Shown one piece after another: positions 1-19,860 of a DNA stretch of 64,000 bases. Positions within the stretch are counted from its first letter, which is position 1. The number at the start of each line of letters is the position of its first letter. The notes beneath the pieces are model-generated. The model ran no database searches. It was not told the origin of the DNA and saw only the letters and a program-made list of their open reading frames with translations. This stretch comes from Rhodeus uyekii. Its lineage: Eukaryota > Chordata > Actinopteri > Cypriniformes > Acheilognathidae. The stretch covers positions 1,917,501 to 1,981,500 of the forward strand of contig JAWRVZ010000096.1 in the NCBI GenBank assembly GCA_037043235.1. The letters are read 5' to 3'. The translations under genes and the position numbers were made by a program.

Positions 1-19
1 ATACAGGATCTCCTGCTTT

Positions 20-1052
20 TCACAGATCTCGCCTGGCAGACACATCTGGCAGACACATCTGGCAGACACAACGTCCAGGCGTTGGATTGGGATTCACATT
101 AATTGGGACAGACTCTAGGTCATAATCATCTGAGTCCTGCTGTGGGGTAGAAGGCGCCACTCTGTTCATGTTTCTGGGAAGGAGAGTGTTTAATACAGCC
201 TTCTCAGGATCTGCATCCGGCGTTTGGTCAATCCTGGAGGATCCTGATACCCACAGGGACTCCTGATCTTCACAGATCTGGCCTGGTAGACACACCTGCT
301 CAGGCGTCTGATTGGGATTCACAAAAATTTGGACAGACACCATCTCTGGATCATGTGCGTCCTGCTGTGGGGTAGAAGGCTCCACTCTATTCGTGCCTCT
401 GCGAAAGCGAGTGTGTTTTACATCCTTCAAGAAACTCCCACAGGCTTTCCACTTGCTTCCTTTCGCAGGTTTTTCTAAGACAAAGAAAATTAATAGCAAA
501 TTATTAGAAAAATATCCGACAACAGATGAAAAAGAAACAACTTCCTTAAAATGAATTGTGACTCTTATCTGATAAATACATTATGGAAAAATAAATTGTG
601 TTTTAAGTTCATATTCCTGGACTTCTTAATGTTTTTGATTTTAAATGAGGCCAGGAATCAAACACTAAGTCAGCGCAAGATTGAATATTACAAGAACACT
701 ACAACTATTAGTCACATAGCAATAACTCACGCCTCCTGACACAAAGCACGTTAAACAAATGCCTTTTTACCACTTCAGTATGGAAATATGTATATTTTTT
801 TAATTCCATGTCCATATTAATCCAAGTTAAACTAAGGCAATGTGTTTGTTGAGTATGAAATACATAGAAGGTGGAACTCGTTTTGAAACAGTAAGATGAA
901 TTGCTTTCATTACAAGTGAATGAGCATTCATAAATGTCCAATGGGAAACGCCTGGAATTTGGCGTCCCGTCTCGTGTTTGGGAATGTTGCACCTGCTCAC
1001 CTGCCATATCGGGAGATCCCTGCCCTGTTGTGCTGATCCCAAAGCCGAACAT
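20..1052 (-). CDS. candidate two-exon gene, product unknown (3' part leaves the window)
   Basis: I do not recognise this protein. A possible first exon runs from an ATG at 1052 down to a consensus donor (CAG|GTGAGC) at 1001, encoding 17 codons beginning MFGFGIS. A good acceptor (TTTGTCTTAG) at 475-476 opens a second exon at 474, and the phases agree: the single G left by exon 1 completes the first codon. Exon 2 encodes a hydrophilic protein with two imperfect repeats of about 50 residues, each carrying NRVxPSTPQQD followed by VNPNxTP and a CLPG/CLPD segment. Near 45-75 a 13-bp unit is present three times, adding 26 bp and shifting frame in what looks like a third repeat. No membrane segment or known domain is visible. 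It may be a lineage-specific gene, a pseudogene or chance ORFs; the phase match and the protein-level repeat are the main support. Confidence 0.35.
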
Positions 1053-1154
1053 CGTCTCTCTCTTCACTCTTTCACTGCACTCAACAAAGATGGGGAGTAA
1101 AGATTTGCAATTCTGCCAAGAAATCTGTCTGTTCTCGATACCGCTCCTGCACTG

Positions 1155-1254
1155 TGACGTCACCCGCCGTTCTAAATGCGCGAGTCATGACGTAACGATT
1201 CCGTCAGAAACACTGTCTCCGCCCAGACAACACAACTACGTCATGGTGACGTCT
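1155..1254. promoter_or_regulatory. cluster of CRE/ATF-type sites in a probable bidirectional promoter
   Basis: A perfect cAMP-response element (TGACGTCA) lies at 1155-1162. Variant or half sites follow at 1188-1195 (TGACGTAA), 1237-1243 (TACGTCA) and 1247-1254 (TGACGTCT). The cluster sits between the candidate minus-strand first exon (start 1052) and the plus-strand slc25a19 leader exon near 1,872, in locally CpG-richer sequence. CREB/ATF binding is inferred from the motif only. Confidence 0.45.
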
Positions 1255-1535
1255 ATGAAACAGCGCAGCATCTGATAAACATCGGATTCTTTGTTTATAG
1301 TCGTGTTTTCATCGTCTGCAGATCGGCTATTTTCAGTTGTTAAACGAGCGTCTTCGTGACATGTTCACATTGACTGATTGAGAGGTTTCAACATTCAACA
1401 CAGAGATTTCGATATTTAGAGATTTCCACACTGAGACACTGAGGCCATGTCCACACGAAGCCGGTGCATTCCCTATCCGATCATAAAGACGGCGTCGGCG
1501 CAAGAAATATTAGTGTCCACAGGACACAGGTGTGA

Positions 1536-1815
1536 AGCAGTGTGCGGGTATGAGGGGCGGAACCAGTGCGCGGGCTTGAGGGGCGGAAGCTGTACGCGGG
1601 TCTGAGGGGCGGAAACACTGCGCGGATGTGAGGGGCGGAACCAGTGCGCGGGTCTGAGGGGCGGAAACACTGCGCGGATGTGAGGGGCGGAACCAGTGTG
1701 CGGGTATGAGGGGCGGAACCAGTGCGCAGGTCTGAGGGGCGGAAACACTGCGCGGATGTGAGGGGCGGAAGCAGTACGCGGGTCTGAGGGGCGGAACCAG
1801 TGCGCGGGTCTGAGG
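1536..1815. repeat. 26-bp GC-box minisatellite
   Basis: About ten copies of a 26-bp unit, each holding TGAGGGGCGGAA, are spaced regularly from about 1,553 to 1,790, then a degenerate copy. Each unit includes the Sp1/KLF core GGGGCGG. The array ends about 55 bases before the ATG in the candidate slc25a19 leader exon, so it may form part of that promoter. Confidence 0.85.
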
Positions 1816-1871
1816 GGAAGCCGGTCAGTAAACAGAGTCCCGCGGGCTGTGTACTGTTAACCACGCTGAAC

Positions 1872-3085
1872 ATGACTCGTCCTCTAACATCACAACACCA
1901 GCAAAACTACTGGAAACAAAACTACACACAAGAAAGGTGGGTTTACGTTTTCACCCGTTTGTGTTTTATTTCAGTGTATTTAGCGGTGGGACACAACCGG
2001 CTGTGCCTGAAACACATGTTTAGGCTTGACAGCATTTACTTTCCTGCATTTATCAGATTCTTTTATCCAAAGCGACTTCTATCGCATTCAAGAAACACAC
2101 TGACATTCAAATCAGTTCCTGCTTTTCATGTGAATCAAACCCATGACCTTGGCGTCGCAAGCGCCACTCGCTACCGTTTAGAGCTGCCTATTTATCACTG
2201 TCTATCTTTATATTTAAGTATTTATTATTGGTATTGTATTTAGTATTGTATTTAACCAGGAGAGATCTGCCTCTTTCACATGAGCGTCCTGGCCGAGATA
2301 AGCGACCTAGTTTTACAAACAACAATAAAATATCATTACAAGCACAGCCTTGGAAACATTTGCCAGTCACTAAATCTTCCTCTAGTGACAGCAGATGATT
2401 TACTGTGAAGAGTTCTGCCTCTGAAGGGCCAGCGAATATAAAGACTAGAAGGAGATTATAAGATTGTCAACGCAATAAATGGGTATCAACTGCTTATTTT
2501 GGGATCAAACAGCAGAGATGAAGTGGTAAAACAAACAAACTGTTTTGTAAATCAATAAGTACCAATGCAATTTCTTTCAAACCGCAAGAGAAGACCAAGA
2601 AACTTATATAATGCACAATGATCTCCAGGGAGGAAGAAGATGAGGAAGAACATCCTGATTAAATACACCCCATAGTCAAGAATTTGTAAAAAAAAAAAAA
2701 TTCACTAACACACATTTTTTTTCCTCGCATTAAAGGAAAAGCAGGACTAAAATAAACCCTTGCTTCGTCTTTAATTCAATAAATAGTGTGTTAAAATGTA
2801 AAGTCCTCAGTTCTTCTTCGACACTCATTTGATAACTTTGATAACCACATCATTTATTTTCACAACATTTACAACCAGCTTTAAAATATACTATTTCTGT
2901 TGTATTCTTTTATTGTATGCAGTGTTTTATTGCGTTATACACTGGTTGTTTTCCACCCACACCGGTCAGATTGATTGCTATCATTTTTACTGCTTGCTTT
3001 ATTTCCTTTTATTCCTCTGAAGTCGTCCCGATTGTCCCCATCATGACATGCTTTTGTATCCGTCAGACACGAGATCTGAGCAGGA
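1872..3085 (+). promoter_or_regulatory. slc25a19: probable slc25a19 5' leader with intron and 25-codon uORF
   Basis: An ATG at 1872 opens a frame that meets a good splice donor (AAAG|GTGGGT) after 1936. A matching acceptor (TATCCGTCAG) at 3057-3066 precedes the first slc25a19 coding exon. If these are spliced, the upstream frame runs 25 codons and stops at a TGA six bases before the slc25a19 ATG at 3086. This would be a 5' untranslated exon with a short upstream ORF. The transcript start is not defined; the GC-box minisatellite and CRE cluster lie just upstream. The splice sites are seen directly; the exon itself is inferred. Confidence 0.45.
2035..2185. repeat. interspersed fish repeat (TTTTATCCAAAGCGACTT family), copy 1
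   Basis: This carries the motif TTTTATCCAAAGCGACTT and ends with an ACCCATGACCTTGGCGTC-type tail. The same landmarks recur near 4,850 and 14,960. I recognise it as a common short dispersed repeat of fish genomes but cannot name the family with certainty. The stretch 2,186-3,040 holds AT-rich sequence and no other recognisable feature. Confidence 0.6.
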
Positions 3086-11371
<8,286 letters not shown>

Positions 11372-12857
11372 TGATAAAACATGCACACCTTCTTGAAACG
11401 CATCAGAGAGATCGTCAGAGGAATGACGTGCACTGAGGCAGGAGTCCTATCGTCACACCAGAAAGATGTTTGTACCTCTGGACTTGCTCTACTAAAGCCG
11501 AAACTGAACAATCAGCTGAGCTCTGCCTTTTCGTCTCTCTCAACTGTAGACTTGAAAACCATTGTTACACATTAAGTTTTGACATTATGTCTTTGTATTT
11601 TGTTTGCACTCTGCATGAGGGTCTATTTGATTGCTTTTGTACATATCACTGGAATTTTGTTAGTTTTTGTTTCTGTTTTGCATAAAATATTAAATCATGG
11701 CGTTCTCTACGAGTAGTGTGATTTCATTCATTTTTTTGACATTGATGTTTTCAAATGATAAAAATATTTAATAGATTAAAGATAGATCCATTCAGATATT
11801 AACTTTGTTTTCTCTGGCTTTATTTATGACCTTTTTTTATATCTTTTTACTGTTGGCCTGCTTCCTTTCTGACAACTGCAAAAACAACCTCCCCTGAGGT
11901 TTATAGTGGTTCTACTTTATATCTGTGTATAAAAGCACATATTTAGGGAAAACAAATGTAACTATTTTTATAATAAAACATATTTTATTCCGATTCTCTT
12001 TGTGTCCTGTCTTGCTTTATTATTAAATTTTTTTTTGAGAAATTTCTTAATGAATTACTAAATATTCTTTATTAATTAATTCAGAATTTTGGAACAACAA
12101 CAAAAATGCACATTAATGAATAAATCACATACTCGCTGTAAAATTATACATTTATTTGAATGATTTATCAGGTTAAATCAGCAGGGTAGACCGCTATGAA
12201 ATCTCATAAACATCTAAGCATTTCTAAATATTTCTCACATCATACAACCTTCCAGTTTTCTCAGAGAATCTACAACAGGTAACAGGTAAAAACCTGGTAA
12301 CAAAAGTAAAAAATGATTGTACAAAGTTATATAGCCTGGAGTGATATAAACTGAAGGGTAGGCTATATAATGATTAACCCATGAAACATAATTACACTAT
12401 GAATAAATATTAACCATGTGAGACTTCCTGAGAATTAATAACTCATCTGTACTAAACTTTTTGGTGTTGTGACTGACTAATTATGGTGTCGGCCAAATTT
12501 ACTCTCGCATGGGGAAATTCAGCCCTCAATCTGGTATTTCACGTGACGTGAAAACGTTTTTGAAACTTTCCACACGTGAAATGGCTCGTCAGCCGATGTA
12601 AAACTGCTCTGTTTGCAAGTTGCATGAATAATCTGTCTGTTAAGCATCGCTACACTATTTAACATGGACATTCTTTGGCCACAAAACTTTGCCTACGTTT
12701 CTCTAATTAAGTTTCTCCGCTCATTACTGTATAAGGTTAGTTCAGGATAATTCAGTCAGTCTTCTCAATGGCAAAAAGTGTCCCAATTTATATTCGATAT
12801 ATCCAATAAATGCATGCCACATTGTTTTTCATGTGAAGCCACAGATAAAGAAAAGGG
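11372..12857. other. intergenic: slc25a19 3' UTR and spacer
   Basis: The first 600 bases are probably the slc25a19 3' UTR, ending near AATAAA at 11,972. The remainder, to the convergent MYADM-like gene, is AT-rich with no ORF or repeat that I can identify. Confidence 0.5.
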
Positions 12858-13742
12858 TTAACCCTGTCCATGATGTGTAAAGAATACTATTTTCACAGAG
12901 TAGGCCATGTCTCCAATGTAAACAAATAGGTTGATGGCAGTCATGACGGTCACCACCACCAGATCATCCCATGGACAATGGTTGCAAACATTAGGACGTG
13001 GCCCTTTAAATGCATACAATGGCCAAATAACAACAGCGGTTGCGTACATAGTCACGGCCAGGATGTTGAATGTGATGACCGCCTTGTCGAAAGAAAACGG
13101 AAAGACATGCAACAGCTTGGCAATGGTGAGGAGAATGATCAGCAATGAAAAGACGAAGCAGACGGAGTAGACGGCCACGCACCACTGCATTCCCGGAGAC
13201 AGCCTATAAGCTTCAGGTCTCAAAGACGTGAATATGATGCAGGAAACAAAGGTCTCCAGGATCTTGAGGAGACCAGGGACGGTGGTGAGAAAGCCGCTGA
13301 TTTCACCAGGTTTTTTGTGGACCAACCAGACTTCGCCGGTGTAGAGACCAAAACACAACCAGGACACGGCAGATGCCCCGATCTTCCTGGGGGAGTTGGG
13401 GCCGGAGGAGAACAATGTGGGATAGACGATTGAAATGGTGAACATCATGAGTGTGGCCAGCATTGCAAAGGCCATGGTGAAGTCCTCCCAGGAAATGGGC
13501 ACTTTGGTGTTGAGGTTGGTGAACTCAAGGATGAGGATGAGGAGGGTCGTGAAGCAGCAGAAGCACCAGCAGAACATGCACCATGCCCAATGGGACTGAC
13601 TATCCGACTGGACTCCTGCTGACGCCGCCAACGAAAAGCAGATGCAAGTCAGAACCACCTCCAGCAGCCGCACGATGCCGATGGGCTGAATCAGTGATCT
13701 GAAATCCACATGCAACATGGTGAAGGGTTTCACAAATCCCAA
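12858..13742 (-). CDS. myadm: MYADM-like double-MARVEL membrane protein
   Basis: A single-exon frame of 294 residues encodes a member of the myeloid-associated differentiation marker family, multi-pass membrane proteins linked in mammals to membrane rafts and cell spreading. The pattern is two MARVEL modules of four membrane segments each. The first, about residues 18-150, includes GIVRLLEVVLTCICFSL, WAWCMFCWCFCCFTTLL and the conserved LNTKVPISWEDFTMAFA block. The second, about 155-290, includes PGLLKILETFVSCIIF, a VYSVCFVFSLLIIL segment and a final loop ending at VCNHCPWDD. The ATG start at 13742 gives the usual family N-terminus. Human MYADM is slightly longer (about 320 residues). A related, broken copy lies 3.5 kb away in the same orientation, indicating tandem duplication. 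No lesion is seen in this copy. Confidence 0.93.
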   Translation of the reverse strand: MGFVKPFTMLHVDFRSLIQPIGIVRLLEVVLTCICFSLAASAGVQSDSQSHWAWCMFCWCFCCFTTLLILILEFTNLNTKVPISWEDFTMAFAMLATLMMFTISIVYPTLFSSGPNSPRKIGASAVSWLCFGLYTGEVWLVHKKPGEISGFLTTVPGLLKILETFVSCIIFTSLRPEAYRLSPGMQWCVAVYSVCFVFSLLIILLTIAKLLHVFPFSFDKAVITFNILAVTMYATAVVIWPLYAFKGPRPNVCNHCPWDDLVVVTVMTAINLFVYIGDMAYSVKIVFFTHHGQG

Positions 13743-15535
13743 AGTCTTGATGTTGTTTCTAGGTTGTCCTTGTTTCAGCCTTCATTACGTTCTTCTGAGC
13801 TTCGTTGAATGGCAACAAATCCAATCTAAATCCTCTGGTTTTTGTATTCCACAAGAATTGAGAGATTTTTGAAACACCAATGGGCGAAATGTCTTCCTCG
13901 CAGTAAACCTTCAGTTTATTCTGATGTGGCAGCAAACAAGTTTCATGTTGACACTGGACCAGAAACAATCAATGGAGCCGTTATGAGCTTATCTCTTTTA
14001 TGGCCCGTCTCCGGCTCTCATTGGTCGCTGGTGTGCTGTTGTCCTATGAGCTCATTTCAAACCCTGAACTCTGGTCTAGAGCTCATTCTAATCTTCTCTT
14101 ATGGGATTCAGTCCCTCCTCAACATATCTTCTGGTTTAATCACAGGAACTTACATGAGGCTTTCATTTGGGTTATTCTTTTACTTGTGCTGATAACAGTA
14201 TGATGTAAAGTACTAGGGTTATATTTAGACCTAGAATGTTTAACAGAAATGCATTATGCAAACAATGACTCTTTCTTTGTCTACGCCTAGTAAAATAATT
14301 GAATGAGCTTTCTCTTCATTACTTAGATCTTCAGTTTTATTCAATACAGAATCTTCACAATGTTCTTAAAATAAACCATGTTTTAGTAAAACTTTCAAAA
14401 TTATGATATGAAGTTGAAATTTGGAACTAAACAGTAATAGTTAAGACAAAAATGTAAACTTCTGAGATACACATCTTAATTAATAGAAAAGTCAAACATT
14501 TTCTAATTTCTCATGCCTATGACTTTTATCTCAGAAATGGGACTTTTCATCTAATCTCTTATGATTTTCCAAAACATTTAAAAAAATATTTAGTAGAAAA
14601 TAAAAAATGAGAAAGATTAGATACTCGGATTCAGTCTTCTAACAGTTTAGATCATAAAAAATATGTTCCACTTATATCTGACAACAAGGTGTCACTATTT
14701 CTTGATTTGTCATTTAGATTAAAACATTTTTTTTTTTATCTACTGATTTTGCTTCTGTCTGTATGCGTCTGTGTTGTAAATCAACATTTTTAATCGACAT
14801 TTTCATGTTAGAGATAGATAAAACATCTATAAACCTAAATAAGATATTCTAGATCCATTTAAAAAAAAAAAATCTAAAACAGATTTTGGATCATTTGTAA
14901 AGGGAACCTGTTATGCAAAATTCGTTTTTTTTAACATTTTTATTATGTTTACACATTCACATTTATGCATTTGGCAGAGAATTTTAGCAAAAGCGAAACT
15001 TACATTGCATTCAAGAAACACATTGACATTTTAGTTCATTCTTGCTCTCCCTTGGCATTGAACCCATGACCTTGGCGTTACAAGCGCCACTGTCTACTGT
15101 AAAAATCCATTCCGTAAAAAAAAAAAAATTCCATTCCGAAAAACGTCACAAGTTTCTAATTACAAAGTGATTTACAACACTGAGCACAGCATTTCTGCAC
15201 TGCAACTGAAGTTCTTGACAGCTTCAGTCATTAAGACTGACACTCCTGGTTAATTTATTGATTTATTGCTCATTAATCCTTTGGTTAATTTACAAGATAA
15301 ATAATAACCACAACTAATCTATGTATGAATGAATTTTACCTAATGATGTTTGTAACAAAATATAAGGTTTATGTAGTGCAGGCCTGATTGTGAAAGGTAT
15401 TTCTATGACTGCTTTACCAGTCACTTTTTGCTGTTTACGAGTGTGAATCCTGAAATGTTTTGTTGTCGTTTGTGTTGACGACATGTGTGTGTGTAGATAC
15501 ACTGCTGTTACGTTACCTACATCTATGTGGATCAC
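13743..15535. other. intergenic region upstream of the MYADM-like gene
   Basis: Probable promoter and 5' UTR of the MYADM-like gene, then AT-rich spacer. A third copy of the TTTTATCCAAAGCGACTT-type repeat, diverged, lies at about 14,945-15,095. No coding sequence is supported. Confidence 0.5.
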
Positions 15536-15924
15536 TGTGGTGGCAAGATCTTTTACTAGTTCTGAATAAGAGACAAATATCCCAATTGTAATTTAAAAGG
15601 GTTTATTTTCTTGCAAGAAAAGGTCAACAGTCATACAGACATCCGAAGCTGCCCTGCAGAGTGTGACAAAGAAGGGAGGCCTGCTTCGACACTTATATCT
15701 CTAGTCAAGGCTAAAGACTGTTGTAATTTTCCATTCCTTATCAGGAACACATTACCCTCTCTATTCCTCGAACGCATTTCTTCAGACTTATTATATTTTA
15801 CTTCCTAGTTCTACAGAACAAAAATACAATTAATGTCACACAATAATCAATAATGCCAAGAAACAAAATCTAATCATATATAAGAAGGAAGAAGAAAACA
15901 TATCATTTATAAAATTCCATAACA
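15536..15924 (-). mobile_element. solo LTR, 5-bp target duplication ATCAC
   Basis: On the minus strand the segment starts TGTTATGGAATTTT and ends TTGCCACCACA, i.e. TG...CA. It contains an AATAAA polyadenylation signal in GAAAATAAACCCTTTT. Perfect 5-bp duplications (ATCAC) flank it at 15531-15535 and 15925-15929. There is no internal retroelement sequence, so this is a solo LTR left by LTR-LTR recombination. The sequence from 15,930 to 17,247 shows only AT-rich DNA and a short TA tract at about 17,043. Confidence 0.8.
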
Positions 15925-17247
15925 ATCACCTTTGTTTGTTTGTCATTCAAGTATTTTTGGAGAGCTTCATCATCACTGTCGTCGAGTAATTAATGATAGA
16001 AATTATTTTTTTGGGTGATCCAAGCCTTTAAATTCATCCTCCTAAACATCTCTCAGTTGTATACTGTTATTACAATATCCTTTAGTACATTAACATTATC
16101 CCGTGTGTTAACATAAGATTCATATTGTTAATCTTAGTATCGTAGATCAATATTACAATGATATTAAGGGTTACAATTATGATGCCATAAACATATGATA
16201 GACATATGTTTTCTTTCACTTTCATTGGTTTTACTGGCCAGTTTATTTGCAAGCACTGATAGTGAATGAATATAACTGTGAATATCATCTAAGACCAGAT
16301 GCTACATACAATTATTATTTTATTGTTTACTCATGCATTCATATAGAGCAATGGGGGAATTTGGGATTTATTTCATATCTTAATAAACTTTGATGTCATT
16401 TGTAAAACACGTGGTTTTAACGTGGCACCAACTAACAGCAGAGATTTACCAGTATACAATAAAAAACACCTTCCATTCTCCATACAAACCTTTAATTATA
16501 TTCTCCAACATTGCAAACACAATTTCGCTCACAGTGTAAACAGTCATAACATTTTCGTGAGATCATCAAGCTGTACTAGATTGCATACTTTCTTGCGTTC
16601 TGCCTGTCTAATGTGCTTTCTCAACAAATTCGGCTTCGTCCCGTCTTTTAATAACCGGGTTCTTCAATCCGCAGCGGCGCTGAGCAGAGCGCACGTCAGA
16701 ACAGAAGCAGGGTGTGTGTTTATCTAAGCCTCATACTCATTGGTTACTCATTCGTTACCGACCAATGTAAAAATATTTGAGAAAACCAATCAAATCAGAG
16801 AAGGCGGGCTTTATGTGCACACAGAAGCGGATGAGGCTTTGGGATGGGGATGGACCCACGGCAACACTTGCTGCTCGTTGAGAAGCGTAAGAATGATACG
16901 TGCTTTCACTTTCACACACGAGATAACCATGTGAAGTGGTGAATTTGTCCCTCTTTTGTGCTTGGGATTTTAGGGTTCGGTGACATAAAAGAATCGACAT
17001 AACCCAATAAGAAAGTTGTGAGATGTGATTGATCATTTGGATTATATATATATATAATATACATATTATAATTCATCACAAATTCTATGATTTTAAAAGG
17101 AACTGATACAAGTCAAAAGACAGGCATTTCAAAATGTATTCTAATATTTTGATAACAAAAGTCAATGCAATACAAAAATACAATCTAGTTGCATTTACAT
17201 TTATAGATTTTACAATAACAATGTATCATACAACCATTGTGGTTTCC

Positions 17248-18126
17248 CTAAGCAGGTGAAGCGAAGAACACTAGATGCACTGAGTAAATCGTATCCACCA
17301 TGTAGACGATCAGGTTGATGCAAGTCATGCAGCACACAACAACCAGGCTGTCCCAGGGACAGAACATATGGATTTGCCTGCAGAATCTTGGATTGTCAAA
17401 ACTGTAGATTGGCCAAATCACCACAGCCGTGCTGTACATTAGAACCGCCAGTATGTTGTACCCCGTCAGAAACTTCTCGAACGGGAAGGGGCATCGATCC
17501 AGCAATTTTCCCATTGTCATTGTCATTGTCATCCAATTTTCCGATTGATTCCGATGATGAGGAGAGCGATGATGAAACAGACGGAGTAGACGGCCACACA
17601 CCACTGCAGCCCAGCACGCTTGCTGTAGAACCTCCAATCCAGAGAGATGAAGATGATGCAAGACACGAACACCTCCAAAACCTTCAGTAAGCCCGGCACG
17701 GTGGACAGGAACCCACTGATCTCCCCGGGTTTGGCTCGGGTCAGACCCACCTCCGCCCCGTACAGGATGAAGCACACGCAGGAAATCACTGTGGCTGCGA
17801 TCTCACTTGAACATGTGGAGCATATGAAAAACTTGGGGTAGATGACTGACGCAGCCAAGAGCATAAGTGTGGACAGCATCGCAAAAGCCGTAGTGAAGTC
17901 GCTCCACGAAATGGGCAATTTGGTGTTTAAGCTGGTGAGCTCCAGGATGATGATGAGGAGAGTCGTGAAACAGCAGAAGCACCAGGTGAACATGCACCAG
18001 GCCCAGAATGAAGAGCCGCTGTGGCCCACAGAAGCCACCAGGCTGAAGGTGATGAGCGTCAGCACAAATTCAAACACTGATTATTCCGACTGGGACGACC
18101 AGAGATTGAGTGTTCAGGGTTACCAT
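17248..18126 (-). pseudogene. second MYADM-like copy, two frameshifts
   Basis: This is clearly paralogous to the gene at 12,858: it has WAWCMFTWCFCCFTTLL, LNTKLPISWSDFTTAFAML and, near its end, CPWDSLVVVCCMTCINL. Two breaks are visible. After the N-terminal ATG at 18126 the homologous frame reaches a stop within 20 codons, near 18,072, and resumes one base out of phase. The frame fails again near 17,525-17,545, where a GACAAT hexamer is repeated about three times beside a duplicated GGAAAATTG. The homologous C-terminal half continues in another frame to 17,248. Two independent lesions argue for a pseudogene over one sequencing error, but a mis-assembled microsatellite could explain the second. 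Loss of function is inferred. Confidence 0.8.
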
Positions 18127-18474
18127 GATGATCCTTAAATGTCAATTAGATGGGTCAGCCTTCACAAGTTTGTCGACAGCTCTCTCATACCCACAAATCC
18201 ATTGGGAATATCTATCTTCCTCACCTTATCTCTTGACTTTTCCTTGACCGTCCGTGTCAACTCTAGGTTAGTCTTCAGACACTGACGGGGAGGGAAGAGG
18301 TCCAGGGAGGGGCCACATGTTTTCGGCCACATCCTCTGATTACTCATTGTCTTATCACTAGCACTTCAGCAGATTGGCCCTGGTTTGTAAGTGTCCACTC
18401 AGTGTGAAGTTCAAATGAGTGGAATGTGAAGATAAGAGACTGGGTGGACACTGAAATATAACCAGCAATGAGGA

Positions 18475-18572
18475 TCTGAATACTGAAGGTGGAGAGAGAT
18501 TACGTCATTTCGTTATGCTGTACTTGTACATGTGTAATGACAATAAACTTGAATCTAATCTAATCTAATTAT
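18475..18572. repeat. LINE or SINE 3'-tail-like fragment ending in (AATCT)n
   Basis: The segment ends ATGACAATAAACTTGAATCT followed by repeated AATCT, the kind of simple tail found on non-LTR retroelements in fish. The body is too short to assign. The stretch from 18,573 to 18,880 shows nothing else. Confidence 0.35.
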
Positions 18573-18885
18573 AGGTGTGATTTATGTTCTGCAAATTACT
18601 ACTATTCTCATTTGTGAAACAGGGCTATAAAAGATTGTAATTAGTTTTCATTTTCACAAGTGCTATCAAATTGATTAATTGCATCTAACATAAGCATTAT
18701 CTAATCGCATAAACATTTGTAAGTGTGTGTGTATAGCCACACTTATTATGTATAGTATTTACAAACTTTATTAGATGCAATTCCTTGTAATCAATCGACT
18801 TGACTGCACAATTTTTTTGTCATTCTTGTTTCTTATTATTGCTTTTGATGCTTTTAATGCATTTGCATTTTGACACTTGAGCTGC

Positions 18886-19125
<240 letters not shown>

Positions 19126-19364
19126 CAGCAGCTGCAAAAGGTGTGTGACCATTAATATCGGTGCCAACATTGCAGTGATATTTGTCCCAGTAGTTTGTTT
19201 GGATCGTGATATTATAGTTTGTGAATGTAACATGAACATGAACTTTCCACAACTTAGTTATTTCCTCATTCAATATGGAAAAGTGAATTTGAATATTGCT
19301 GAAGAAAAGCAAACGGAAGAGGTTCTGAATTGAGAAGCTTGTATCTACAGAGAAAATGTCCTGG

Positions 19365-19860
19365 TGTAACGATTCATCACTCAGGCTAGGATCCATTTGT
19401 GTGCTTTACTGAAGATAACAAGGGTGGTTGTATAGGCAGGGTCAAACAGGAGCAAACAGGGACAATAGGGCAGGCAGAATCAGAGATGATGTAACAGGCA
19501 GACAGGTCAGAACAGGCAGATAACGCTCACAGGTCGTAATTCCAGGCAGGGGTCAGAAGGCAGGCAGACAGGTTCAATGATGGGTAAACGGCAGTAACGG
19601 CAACAGGAAAACAGGCAGTGGCAATAACGCTCAGAAATGTCAACCAGGGCTAAACAAGACTTCGCAATGAGGTGCTGGGTAATCAAGTTTATATAGTTTC
19701 TGGGAATGAGTAACAGCTGAGATGGTGATTAGTCCAAGATACGGGCTTCTGGGAAATGTAGTGTTTGTATGCATGTGTGTGTGTGTGTGTGTGTTAGTAT
19801 TCGGGCGATGGCGACCTCCGATGGCCAGAGGAGGGAATTACGGAGTTCGTCTCTGTGACA
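19365..19860. mobile_element. solo LTR-like element, 5-bp target duplication CCTGG
   Basis: The segment begins TGTAACGATTCATC and ends GTCTCTGTGACA. It is flanked by CCTGG at 19360-19364 and 19861-19865. The length (496 bp), TG...CA ends and 5-bp duplication fit a solo LTR; the TGTCACAGAGACG end suggests minus orientation. The interior is rich in CAGGCAG-type motifs and contains a short TG repeat at about 19,778-19,794. No ORF. Confidence 0.65.

Noticed and set aside
12931..13170. Plus-strand ORF over the MYADM-like gene
   Set aside because: Antisense shadow of a well-supported gene.
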